DNA of 15,113 nt from Clostridia bacterium (GTDB taxonomy: Bacteria > Bacillota > Clostridia > Christensenellales > Borkfalkiaceae): positions 1 through 15,113 of the forward strand of contig CAAGLC010000105.1 of NCBI GenBank assembly GCA_900770685.1, written 5' to 3'. Positions 1-7,754 of this stretch are shown piece after piece. The translations under genes and the position numbers were made by a program. The number at the start of each line of letters is the position of its first letter. Within the stretch, counting starts at the first letter, position 1. Below the pieces are notes generated by a model. That model did not search any database, was not told where the DNA came from, and saw only the letters and a list, made by a program, of their open reading frames with translations.

Positions 1-15
1 ACGCTCTTCCGATCT
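1..15. other. Illumina sequencing-adapter remnant at contig edge
   Basis: The first 15 bases (ACGCTCTTCCGATCT) are identical to the 3' end of the standard Illumina adapter; the reverse complement AGATCGGAAGAGCGT is the usual adapter read-through sequence. Read in the mnmE frame it adds Arg-Ser-Glu-Glu-Arg exactly where MnmE proteins continue with an Ile-Val-Thr-like switch region. The block is therefore artificial and not part of the genome. Confidence 0.93.
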
Positions 16-750
16 TGCCTTTTCATAAGTCAATAACGAGTTAAGGAGAGAACTCTTTCCCGTGTTAGGCTTACCAACTATGGCTACGTTCACCCCGTTT
101 TTAAGCACTCTACCCGTCTTAAAAGTTAAAAGCAGTTTATCGATTTCGTTGACGACAAAACTAAGATTTTGCTCAAGCGTTTCAACGGAAACCTTGTCTA
201 AATTTTCTTCCGGATAATCTATATCGACGTCTATCCCCGATAAGACTTCGGTAACCTTATCCTGAAGTTCACATATCTTTGCCGTTAATTTTTCTCTATA
301 TAAAGAATACCCTGCTTTAACGCCACTAACCGTTTCGGCGTTAATCATATCTATAAGCCCTTCGGCAGATGATAGCGACAATTTTCCGTTCATAAACGCG
401 CGTTTAGTGAACTCGCCGTTGGTTGCCAAACGAGCGCCCTTTTTTAAGGTTTCTTGTAATATACCCTTAGTTATGGCAACGCCACCGTGCGAGTGAAATT
501 CCACAACGTCTTCTCCGGTGAAACTTTTTGGCCCCTTAAAATAAACGCATAAGCCCCAATCGGAAAACTGCTCGGTTTTTATCTCGCCGACGTACATTTT
601 ATTGGGAGTAAAATCTTTAACGCTAATCTTTTCCACCGGAAAAAACATTTTTTCCGCAACCGATAAAGGATTTTCTCCACTAATTCTTATAACGGCAACA
701 CCAGCCGCCCCTAACGCAGTTGATATTGCCGAAATGTTTTCGTTTTTCAT
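16..750 (-). CDS. mnmE: tRNA modification GTPase MnmE (TrmE), N-terminal part, truncated by contig end
   Basis: MnmE works with MnmG to build the (carboxymethyl)aminomethyl group on U34 of tRNAs that read split codon boxes. The 245 codons present cover the N-terminal tetrahydrofolate-binding domain (about residues 1-118, with the FHSHGG motif at 85-90), the start of the helical domain (from about 119), and the start of the G domain with the P-loop GKPNTGKSS at 226-234. The remainder, including the other G motifs and the C-terminal catalytic Cys motif, is missing because the contig ends. The ATG at 750 follows the upstream membrane-protein stop by 2 nt, with a modest GAGAAG-type ribosome site, so it is probably the third gene of a proS operon. 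The natural family length is about 455-460 residues. Family identity is secure. Confidence 0.96.
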
Positions 751-752
751 AA

Positions 753-1613
753 TTATTTCTTCTCATCAAACTCGGAAAAAACGTCGTCCTTTCCATCACC
801 CGAAAACTCTTCGAAAGGATTTTCAGGCTCTTTTGTATTTCTTTGTTGTTGGTTTTGGTTAACGCCGTTATTAAACGGATTACCGTATACCCCGTAATAT
901 TTTCTTCTAACAAAATCTTCGTACTTTACCGCTTTCCTTTTCCTTATTGCGAAAACGAACGGCGCGAACAATCCGAAAACCGACAATACGGTTGCAAGTA
1001 AGTAACGTTCCGGCCAATACTTTCTGAATAGTCCTGCGTATAACGTTACTTCAAAGAATATTCCGACAATCGATAAAATTCCCGAAACCGTACTTATCGC
1101 CGTAATAATTTTTCTAACTAAAAGATAGTCGTAAGGGTATTTCATCCCGCCAGCGCCCGTCTTAACGAAAACGAAATAATCGGAAAAATAATAAGGCGCG
1201 TACCCCATTGACGAAAGCGTTGCGTCGTAAACTTCCTTGCTCGCCAAATATATCTCCCCGCCTTGCAAATAATATCCAATCAACGGGAACTTGCTTAAAA
1301 CTTCGCAAGCGAAGTCTAAAATACTATAGGTTGCGAAAATTATCGTTACTATTAACGCAAAATTCTTGATGGGTTTTCCCCTAAATATAACCGTTCCGGC
1401 CAATTTACCCGCTACGTATATCCATAAAAACGGAATAAAAACCATCCACAACTTCTTAAAGCCGTCTTTCTTTGCCAAAGTATAAAGCCCAATAGTTCTT
1501 AAAACGTAAAAGACTAAGGTAATAAGAATACTTTCTATCCCAAATATTAAACACACAGATAACGGGCTAAGTTGAATTGAATTATACCCGTCGTACCAAG
1601 TAATCGATCTCAT
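753..1613 (-). CDS. hypothetical multi-pass membrane protein between proS and mnmE
   Basis: This 286-residue protein is not recognised as a named family. Hydrophobic segments suggest about five membrane spans, near residues 15-40, 52-72, 82-105, 168-192 and 203-223. A long loop (about 106-165) lies between the third and fourth. After the last span comes a basic stretch (RKRKAVKYEDFVRRK, about 224-238) and then a hydrophilic Asn/Gln- and Glu/Asp-rich tail (245-286), which by the positive-inside rule should be cytoplasmic. An open frame extends upstream to 1772 inside proS, but the ATG at 1613 is preferred because GGAGAG lies 4 nt before it and it avoids the proS overlap. It starts 13 nt after the proS stop and ends 2 nt before mnmE, so co-transcription is likely. 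Its function is unknown. Confidence 0.8.
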   Translation of the reverse strand: MRSITWYDGYNSIQLSPLSVCLIFGIESILITLVFYVLRTIGLYTLAKKDGFKKLWMVFIPFLWIYVAGKLAGTVIFRGKPIKNFALIVTIIFATYSILDFACEVLSKFPLIGYYLQGGEIYLASKEVYDATLSSMGYAPYYFSDYFVFVKTGAGGMKYPYDYLLVRKIITAISTVSGILSIVGIFFEVTLYAGLFRKYWPERYLLATVLSVFGLFAPFVFAIRKRKAVKYEDFVRRKYYGVYGNPFNNGVNQNQQQRNTKEPENPFEEFSGDGKDDVFSEFDEKK

Positions 1614-1626
1614 ATACTCTCCAATA

Positions 1627-3057
1627 TTAATATGCTTTTGCGAAAACCACCTTGTGTTTTGCAGGTTTTCCACAAATTGCGCATCTTTCGGGAATACCTT
1701 CTTCGTCGCACATAACTCTTGCCGTGGTTTGAGCAACTTCTTTAAGTTTGTCCTCGCACTCTCTTTCTCCACACCAGCCTGCTTTAACGAAGTTTTTCCC
1801 TTCTACGCCTTTTATTATACCGTCTAAATCGCTTGCTTCTACTATTCTTTGGTCTCTTCTCTCCCTTGCCTTTTCAAGCATTTCCTTTTGAATAGTTTCA
1901 AGTAATTGCGAAATTGTTTTCTCAATTGAATCAAGCGTAACCGTTTGCTTTTCTAAAGTATCACGGCGAACTATTATCGCTTGATTGTTTTCAATATCTC
2001 TAGGACCTATTTCAATACGAACGGGAACGCCTTTCATTTCCCACTCGTTGAACTTCCAACCAGGGCTCATATCACGCTTATCGGTTTCCGCCCTAAGACC
2101 AGCGCCCACTAAAAGTTTTTCAATCTTATCCGCAACTTCTAAAACGTTGCCTTTGTGCGCCGCAATAGGAACGATAACCGCTTGTATAGGAGCAACTTTC
2201 GGTGGGAGGACTAATCCTCTTTGGTCTCCGTGCGCCATTATTACCGCGCCTATCATACGGGTAGAAGTTCCCCACGAAGTAGTATATCCGTATTTTAATT
2301 TACTGTCTTTATCAAGGAACTTAATATCGAACGCCTTTGCAAAGTTTTGACCTAAATAGTGCGAAGTTCCCGATTGCAAACTCTTTCCGTCAAGCATCAT
2401 TGCTTCTAATCCAAAGGTTGCAACTGCACCCGCAAACTTTTCCTTTTCGGTTTTTCTACCGCAAATTACCGGAAGAGCAAGCGTTTGTTCCATAAACTCC
2501 TTGTATACGTTAAGCATTTTTATAGTTTCTTCCATGGCTTCTTCTTCAGTTGCGTGGACGGTGTGTCCTTCTTGCCACAAAAACTCACTCGTTCTTAAGA
2601 AAGGACGAGTGGTCTTTTCCCAACGCATAACGTTACACCATTGATTCATTATTACGGGTAAATCTCTATACGACTGTATCCATTTTGCATACATAGTTCC
2701 GATAACCGTTTCACTCGTCGGACGGATTGCGAGCGGTTCGTCAAGTTTTCCACCGCCTGCGTGCGTTACTACCGCAACTTCGGGAGCAAACCCTTCAACG
2801 TGCTCTGCTTCCTTAGACAAATAACTCATAGGTATCAATAAAGGAAAGTAAGCGTTCTTAGCGCCCGTTTCTTTGAACCTTTTATCCATATCTTTTTGTA
2901 TATTTTCCCAAATAGCGTATCCGTATGGACGAATAACCATAGTACCTTTTACCGGGCCGTAGTCAACCAACTCGGTTTTGGTAACAACGTCGGTGTACCA
3001 TTGAGCGAAGTTAGTGTTAATGTCTGCAATCTGAGTAACGAATTTATTGTCGTTCAT
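1627..3057 (-). CDS. proS: prolyl-tRNA synthetase, short type with C-terminal zinc domain
   Basis: The enzyme charges tRNA-Pro with proline using ATP in the cytoplasm. The 476-residue protein has the class II catalytic core: LAIRPTSET (about 109-117), motif 2 RPFLRTSEFLWQEGH (151-165) and motif 3 around GDQRGLVLPP (277-286). An anticodon-binding domain follows, starting around GVPVRIEIGPRD (about 343-354). The C-terminal domain has Cys429, Cys434, Cys459 and Cys462, a zinc-binding set, and ends in Tyr; this is the hallmark of the archaeal/eukaryotic-like (type 3) ProRS. There is no INS editing insertion, which fits the short length. The start is set at 3057 rather than 3069 because GGAG lies 6 nt upstream of the inner ATG. 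It is the first gene of a likely operon with the membrane protein and mnmE. Confidence 0.97.
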   Translation of the reverse strand: MNDNKFVTQIADINTNFAQWYTDVVTKTELVDYGPVKGTMVIRPYGYAIWENIQKDMDKRFKETGAKNAYFPLLIPMSYLSKEAEHVEGFAPEVAVVTHAGGGKLDEPLAIRPTSETVIGTMYAKWIQSYRDLPVIMNQWCNVMRWEKTTRPFLRTSEFLWQEGHTVHATEEEAMEETIKMLNVYKEFMEQTLALPVICGRKTEKEKFAGAVATFGLEAMMLDGKSLQSGTSHYLGQNFAKAFDIKFLDKDSKLKYGYTTSWGTSTRMIGAVIMAHGDQRGLVLPPKVAPIQAVIVPIAAHKGNVLEVADKIEKLLVGAGLRAETDKRDMSPGWKFNEWEMKGVPVRIEIGPRDIENNQAIIVRRDTLEKQTVTLDSIEKTISQLLETIQKEMLEKARERRDQRIVEASDLDGIIKGVEGKNFVKAGWCGERECEDKLKEVAQTTARVMCDEEGIPERCAICGKPAKHKVVFAKAY

Positions 3058-3136
3058 ATCTTTCTCCATATCCTTTTTAAGTTTTCAAGGTTATATATTT
3101 ATAATTTTATTATATTAGACATAATAATACACTTTT

Positions 3137-3166
3137 ATTAAAACACGAGCGTAGACGACGTGTCAA
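3137..3166 (-). promoter_or_regulatory. sigma-A-type promoter of proS
   Basis: On the minus strand a consensus -35 TTGACA (3166-3161) is followed after 18 bp by TTTAAT (3142-3137), five of six matches to TATAAT. The predicted leader is only about 75 nt of AT-rich sequence, too short for a T-box. Confidence 0.6.
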
Positions 3167-3205
3167 GTTTTTTATTATATTTTAACCAAAAAGACATAAA
3201 AATGC

Positions 3206-3234
3206 TTGAAAATACTTGGGCGTTACTATATAAT
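3206..3234 (+). promoter_or_regulatory. sigma-A-type promoter of tkt
   Basis: TTGAAA (3206-3211), a 17-bp spacer and TATAAT (3229-3234) form a near-perfect promoter pointing at transketolase. A second TATAAT overlaps at 3234-3239. The predicted leader holds a 6-bp hairpin (GTCGGT 3254-3259 with ACCGAC 3271-3276, 11-nt loop) and then GGAGG before the start codon. Confidence 0.75.
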
Positions 3235-3295
3235 ATAATCATACTTAAAAATGGTCGGTTATATGTTATTACCGACGTAAAACGGAGGTTTTTTA

Positions 3296-5269
3296 ATGGA
3301 TAACGTAAAACAACTTACAGTAAATTCAATTAGAGTATTATCCGCTGAAGCAATTCAAAAGGCAAATTCCGGTCACCCTGGTATGCCTCTCGGCTCTGCT
3401 CCTATCGGCTACTCTATTTTTACTAATATGGTATTCAACCCGAAGGATACGTCTTTTGACAATCGCGACAGATTCGTTTTATCTGCAGGTCACGCTTCTA
3501 TGCTTGACTATGCGTTATATTATCTCTTCGGTTTCGGCTTAACTAAAGAAGACATAATGTCTTTCCGTCAATTAGGTAGCCGTACCGCAGGTCACCCCGA
3601 ATACGGCGTATGCCCCGGCGTTGAAACGTCAACCGGTCCTTTAGGTCAAGGTATTGCAAACGCAGTTGGTATGGCTATTGCTGAAAATTATCTCGCAAAC
3701 AAATTCAATACTCCAGAATTCCCTATCGTTGACCACTATACTTACGCTTTATGTGGCGACGGTTGTATGCAAGAAGGTATTGAAAACGAAGCCGCTTCTT
3801 TAGCAGGCGCGTTAAAACTCGGCAAACTTATCGTCTTCTACGACGATAACGATATTACTATCGAAGGTAGCACCGACATCACCTTTACCGAAGACGTTGG
3901 TAAAAGACACGAAGCACTCGGTTGGCAAGTTATTAAAGTTAAGGACGCTAACGATATTCAGGCTCTTAATCGCGCTATCAAAAAAGCAAAGGCAGAAACT
4001 GAAAAACCTTCGCTTATTATCGTTAAATCGGAAATCGGATACGGTTCTCACCTTCAAAACAACGCAGGTTGCCACGGCGCTCCTTTAGGTGAAGAAGGCG
4101 TTGCAACCTTAAAGAAAAACTTGGGCTGGACTTGCGCTCCGTTCGAAGTTCCAGAAGAAGTATTTAAGCATTGTAAAAAATTCGGTAGCAAGGGTAGAAG
4201 AACTCAAAAAGCGTGGAAAGCAATGTTTAAGGCATATCAAGAAAAATATCCTGAACTCGCTAAAGAATACACCGCTTGGAAAAACAGAACTCTCCCCGAC
4301 TTAAAGTCGATTGAAGAATTATGGCAATTTGAAAAGGACGACGCTTCAAGAGGATATGGAAACACCGTTCTCAACAAGATTGCAAAATACGTTCCAAACC
4401 TTATCGGTGGAAGCGCAGACCTTGCTCCCGCAAACAAATCTAACATTAAGGCTCGCGGAGGCTATTCTGCAGTAGATAAGAGTGGTTCTAACATGGCGTT
4501 CGGTATTCGTGAGCACGCAATGGCTGCAATTTGTAACGGTATGTATTTACACGGTGGTTTAATCCCCTATTGCGCAACCTTCGCAGTTTTCTCAGACTAT
4601 ATGAAAAACGCAATGCGTATGTCTGCAATAATGGAAATCCCCGTTATTTACATCTTAACTCACGATTCTATCGGAGTTGGTGAAGACGGACCTACCCATC
4701 AACCTATCGAACACCTTGCAGGACTCAGAGCAATGCCTAACCTCAGAGTTTATAGACCTGCAGACGGAAAGGAAACTACGGCTGCTTGGATTAGCGCTCT
4801 AACCGGCAAAAATCCTTCTTGTCTATTCCTTTCAAGACAAAATCTTCCGAGATTAGAAAATTCCGGCGAAAAGGCGTTCAAAGGTGGATACGTTCTTGCA
4901 GACAGCAACAAGAAAACTCCGGATGCAATCGTTATTGCCACCGGTAGCGAAGTTGCTCTCGCATTATCGGCTAAAGAACAATTACTCGGCTTAGGTATTG
5001 ACGTTAGAGTGGTTTCTATGCCCTGTATGGAAGACTTTGAAGCACAAAGCGAAAAATATAAAGAAAGCGTTTTACCAAAAGCAGTTAGAGCAAGAGTTGC
5101 AGTTGAAGCAGGCGCTTCAATGTGCTGGTACAAATACGTTGGTCTTGACGGAAAGATCGTTGGTATAGACACCTTCGGCGCTTCCGCTCCTGCAAAGAAA
5201 CTCTTTGAGAAGTTCGGATTTACTACCGAAGCAGTAGTTAGCGCAGTTCAAGAAGTAATTAATAAATAA
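3296..5269 (+). CDS. tkt: transketolase
   Basis: Transketolase moves two-carbon ketol units between sugar phosphates in the non-oxidative pentose phosphate pathway, using thiamine diphosphate and a divalent metal. The 657-residue length is normal for a full single-chain enzyme. Visible motifs are SGHPGMP (His27), AGHASML (His66), AGHPEYG (His100), the thiamine diphosphate motif starting GDGCMQEG (154-161) and ending near DDN (183-185), and the catalytic Glu406 in FGIREHA. The ATG follows GGAGG at 7 nt spacing. It is the only long plus-strand gene here, with its own strong promoter and a terminator, so it is a monocistronic unit. Codons favour those typical of highly expressed genes, such as GGT and AAC. 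Confidence 0.98.
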   Translation: MDNVKQLTVNSIRVLSAEAIQKANSGHPGMPLGSAPIGYSIFTNMVFNPKDTSFDNRDRFVLSAGHASMLDYALYYLFGFGLTKEDIMSFRQLGSRTAGHPEYGVCPGVETSTGPLGQGIANAVGMAIAENYLANKFNTPEFPIVDHYTYALCGDGCMQEGIENEAASLAGALKLGKLIVFYDDNDITIEGSTDITFTEDVGKRHEALGWQVIKVKDANDIQALNRAIKKAKAETEKPSLIIVKSEIGYGSHLQNNAGCHGAPLGEEGVATLKKNLGWTCAPFEVPEEVFKHCKKFGSKGRRTQKAWKAMFKAYQEKYPELAKEYTAWKNRTLPDLKSIEELWQFEKDDASRGYGNTVLNKIAKYVPNLIGGSADLAPANKSNIKARGGYSAVDKSGSNMAFGIREHAMAAICNGMYLHGGLIPYCATFAVFSDYMKNAMRMSAIMEIPVIYILTHDSIGVGEDGPTHQPIEHLAGLRAMPNLRVYRPADGKETTAAWISALTGKNPSCLFLSRQNLPRLENSGEKAFKGGYVLADSNKKTPDAIVIATGSEVALALSAKEQLLGLGIDVRVVSMPCMEDFEAQSEKYKESVLPKAVRARVAVEAGASMCWYKYVGLDGKIVGIDTFGASAPAKKLFEKFGFTTEAVVSAVQEVINK

Positions 5270-5282
5270 TTAAAACTACAAT

Positions 5283-5323
5283 AAAAAGAACCGATTTTGA
5301 AAAATCAAATCGGTTCTTTTTTT
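5283..5323. terminator. bidirectional intrinsic terminator between tkt and the ABC exporter gene
   Basis: A 15-bp stem (5283-5297 with 5307-5321, core AGAACCGATTT/AAATCGGTTCT) closes a 9-nt loop. It has a T run on the plus strand and a matching A run on the other side, so it can end both tkt and the convergent ABC gene that stops 10 nt further on. Confidence 0.9.
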
Positions 5324-5332
5324 ATTGATCTT

Positions 5333-7204
5333 TTACGCCAAATTGTCGTTTGCTTCCTTTTCCTTTGCGTCGTTTAGGCGTTTAAGTTGATAAAACTTTC
5401 CTTTCTTTTCTAAAAGTTGCTCGTAAGTTCCTTGTTCAACTATTTTGCCTTCTTCTAACACGACTATTCTATCGGCGTTTCTTATAGTTGATAACCTGTG
5501 CGCCACAATAAAGGTCGTTCTTCCTTTTATCGAAGAAGATATCGCCTTTTGAACGTGGTATTCAGACAAATTGTCTAATGCCGAAGTGGCTTCGTCTAAA
5601 ATTAAAATCTTAGGATTTCTAATTAACGCCCTTGCAATCGTTATTCTCTGTTTTTGTCCACCTGAAAGTTTTCCCCCGTGTTCTCCGATAACCGTATCAA
5701 CTCCTTGTGGCAATTGACTTATAAATTCTTTTAGGTTTGCCATTTCAATAACTTTATCTAACTCTTGATCGGAATAGTGAGACAATCCGTACGTTATATT
5801 TTCCCTTATCGTTCCGTTAAACAATATACTGTTTTGTGGAACGACGGAAATGTTATGGCGATATTCCGTAAGGTTTATATCTTTAATGGACTTTCCGTCT
5901 ATTTTCAAATCACCACTCGTTGGCATCATAAAGCCAATAATTAAATTCATCAAAGTGGTTTTGCCAGACCCTGAACTACCTACTACTGCAATACACTCCC
6001 CTTCCTTAACCGAAAGGGATAAATCTTTTATCGTATCTTCGCTACGATTTGAGTACCTGTAACTTAACGACTCGAAATCTATCTTGCCCGTTATTAAAGG
6101 CACAACGGTTTTATTTATATTTATTTCCACTTCCTTAGCGTTCATTATTTCAGAAATGGAGTTAACGGCTTCAGCGCCTTTCGACATCATAGGAATTGCG
6201 TTAACTAATGAAGTTATATATCCGCTAAGCGCCGTAAAAATCGATTGAAAAAGGACGATTTCGCCGACCGAAATATATCCGTATAAGGCAATCACCGAAC
6301 AAAAAATTAAACAAAGCGCCGACAAAGCGTGTGGAACGACGTACATCCACGCGCCGAAATTAGCCGTGTTTTTATCAACTTCTATTCCCGCCCCAGCCAC
6401 TTCTTTTATGCTGTTTTCAACGCTAAAAATTTCCGTTTGCTCTAAACCGTGCGATTTAGTTACGGGAATCATTTCTAACATAGTGTTTAGCCTTGCGCTC
6501 ATCACTTCGGCGTTAACACGATAAGCGTGATTGCTCTTTCTAATCTTCTTTTTGAAACTCATACCGACGAAAACGTTTAACGGAACTAAAAACAAAAAGA
6601 ATAGCGAAATTACGCCGTTATTATAAATGGAAATACCGATATAGATAATCGTTGACAAAACGTTAGGAATAAAATGAGTTAAAAGTTGAGAAAGATAAGC
6701 GTCAACCTCTTCGGTATCTTTAATAAATTTTGCCTGTATTCTACCCGTTTCCATATCTTTGTGATAAGAAAGCGATAAACTTTGAAGCCTTCTAACGACA
6801 GACGCCTTAATCCCTGCGCTCGTCCTTCTAAGCATCTTACTAACTATTTTAAATCTGAGCCTCGTAGTAGGAACGTTTTGAAGTAAACATAAAAGCAAAA
6901 CTATAGCGTAAAAGATTAATTTATTAATAACTTGGTTAGTTATTTGACCAACCGAAATGGCGCTCGTAACTAAGTTTATTATTTCGGCGGTAATAATAGG
7001 GGTAACGTAAACGGGCAAACATTGAATTATATATATAAAAAGGGAGAAAACTATCGGAACTCGGTTTAGTACGAGTATATTTTTCATAAAAGCCGATTTC
7101 TTTCTTCCTTGTTTAGTTTTATTCTCGGAAAAAAGCCAGTCGTAATCGGGAATTACGCCTACGTTATTTTCCGTCTTTTTAGTTTTGGTTGCGTTTTTTC
7201 TCAT
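5333..7204 (-). CDS. ABC exporter half-transporter (membrane domain fused to ATPase)
   Basis: A 623-residue type IV (MsbA/LmrA-like) ABC exporter subunit. The N-terminal part (about 45-340) holds six predicted membrane helices. The C-terminal ATPase carries Walker A GSSGSGKT (about 409-416), the Q-loop glutamine in VVPQNS (457), the signature LSGGQ (513-517), Walker B ILILDEATS (533-541) and the switch His in AHRLS (569). All catalytic residues are intact. It must dimerise; no partner half-transporter lies beside it, so a homodimer is likely. The substrate cannot be read from the sequence. The start at 7204 is preferred over 7219 because GGAGAG lies 5 nt upstream of it. It has its own promoter and an inverted repeat in the leader, suggesting dedicated regulation. 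Confidence 0.95.
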   Translation of the reverse strand: MRKNATKTKKTENNVGVIPDYDWLFSENKTKQGRKKSAFMKNILVLNRVPIVFSLFIYIIQCLPVYVTPIITAEIINLVTSAISVGQITNQVINKLIFYAIVLLLCLLQNVPTTRLRFKIVSKMLRRTSAGIKASVVRRLQSLSLSYHKDMETGRIQAKFIKDTEEVDAYLSQLLTHFIPNVLSTIIYIGISIYNNGVISLFFLFLVPLNVFVGMSFKKKIRKSNHAYRVNAEVMSARLNTMLEMIPVTKSHGLEQTEIFSVENSIKEVAGAGIEVDKNTANFGAWMYVVPHALSALCLIFCSVIALYGYISVGEIVLFQSIFTALSGYITSLVNAIPMMSKGAEAVNSISEIMNAKEVEININKTVVPLITGKIDFESLSYRYSNRSEDTIKDLSLSVKEGECIAVVGSSGSGKTTLMNLIIGFMMPTSGDLKIDGKSIKDINLTEYRHNISVVPQNSILFNGTIRENITYGLSHYSDQELDKVIEMANLKEFISQLPQGVDTVIGEHGGKLSGGQKQRITIARALIRNPKILILDEATSALDNLSEYHVQKAISSSIKGRTTFIVAHRLSTIRNADRIVVLEEGKIVEQGTYEQLLEKKGKFYQLKRLNDAKEKEANDNLA

Positions 7205-7228
7205 AGCAACTCTCCGCATAAAACTTTA

Positions 7229-7260
7229 TAAGGATTTAACGTTAACGCGTTAAACCCTTA
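7229..7260. repeat. inverted repeat in the leader of the ABC exporter, candidate operator
   Basis: Two 13-bp arms, TAAGGATTTAACG (7229-7241) and CGTTAAACCCTTA (7248-7260), are inverted repeats matching at 12 of 13 positions around a 6-bp centre. A perfect 12-bp palindrome, TTAACGCGTTAA (7242-7253), is nested inside. The element begins just downstream of the predicted transcription start and lies 25 bp before the ATG. It could be a dimeric repressor's operator or an RNA hairpin; it lacks a T run, so it is not a normal terminator. Confidence 0.65.
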
Positions 7261-7269
7261 CCCACACAC

Positions 7270-7299
7270 AGTATATCACCTATAAAATACTAATGTCAA
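7270..7299 (-). promoter_or_regulatory. promoter of the ABC exporter gene
   Basis: TTGACA (7299-7294), an 18-bp spacer and TATACT (7275-7270), with a TG extension just before the -10 (TGATATACT). The stop codon TGA of the upstream phosphatase gene (7298-7296) lies inside the -35 hexamer. Confidence 0.75.
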
Positions 7300-7754
7300 C
7301 TTTTACCGCTTAAAAACTCAATAAATGAGTTTACGCCCCTTTCAATATCTTCTTCGACCTTACTAAAGCCACCGTAATAATAGGGGTCGGCAACGTCACC
7401 CTTTTTGTCGGTAAAATCGAGCAACTTGAAAATTTTTTTCTTATCGTCTTCTATAAAAATTCTGCCGATATTTCTAACGTTTCTTTCGTCCATACATATA
7501 AAATAATCGAATTTATCGTAATCGGACGGGGATAAAACTTCTGCACGTTTATTCGAGCAATCTATACCCCTACTCCTTAATATCTCCCTCACGGGAGGAT
7601 AAACGGGGTTACAAAGTTCTTCGGGGCTCGTTCCAAAAGAGCGAACGTGAAATTCTTTTTCTAAACCTAATTTTTTTATTTTATCCTTAAATATAAATTC
7701 TGCCATAGGACTTCTACAAATATTCCCATGGCAGACGAAAGCAATTTTAATCAT
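7296..7754 (-). CDS. low-molecular-weight protein tyrosine phosphatase
   Basis: A 152-residue cytoplasmic phosphatase of the LMW-PTP/Wzb family, which removes phosphate from tyrosine (in some relatives arginine) residues of proteins through a phospho-cysteine intermediate. The P-loop VCHGNICRS near the N-terminus gives the nucleophile Cys8 and Arg14. The general acid is Asp123 in the DPYYYGG motif. Length and both catalytic motifs are complete. Its start overlaps the stop of the upstream CvpA-like gene in a TAATG arrangement, with AGGA 9 nt upstream, so translation is probably coupled. No bacterial tyrosine kinase or capsule genes are nearby, so the target is unknown. Identity as an LMW-PTP is secure. 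Confidence 0.95.
   Translation of the reverse strand: MIKIAFVCHGNICRSPMAEFIFKDKIKKLGLEKEFHVRSFGTSPEELCNPVYPPVREILRSRGIDCSNKRAEVLSPSDYDKFDYFICMDERNVRNIGRIFIEDDKKKIFKLLDFTDKKGDVADPYYYGGFSKVEEDIERGVNSFIEFLSGKS

Noticed and set aside
1614..1772. N-terminal extension of the membrane protein into proS
   Set aside because: It would overlap 146 bases of conserved proS coding, including the zinc-domain end; the ATG at 1613 has a proper ribosome site.
1985..2350. Long plus-strand open frame opposite proS
   Set aside because: It is the antisense shadow of a conserved synthetase coding region, has no ribosome site, and its composition mirrors the codon bias of proS.
3058..3136. T-box or other riboswitch in the proS leader
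   Set aside because: The predicted leader is about 75 nt of AT-rich sequence without a T-box core motif or antiterminator hairpin.
4750..5172. 140-codon minus-strand open frame inside tkt
   Set aside because: Antisense of conserved transketolase sequence, with no promoter, ribosome site or recognisable domain.
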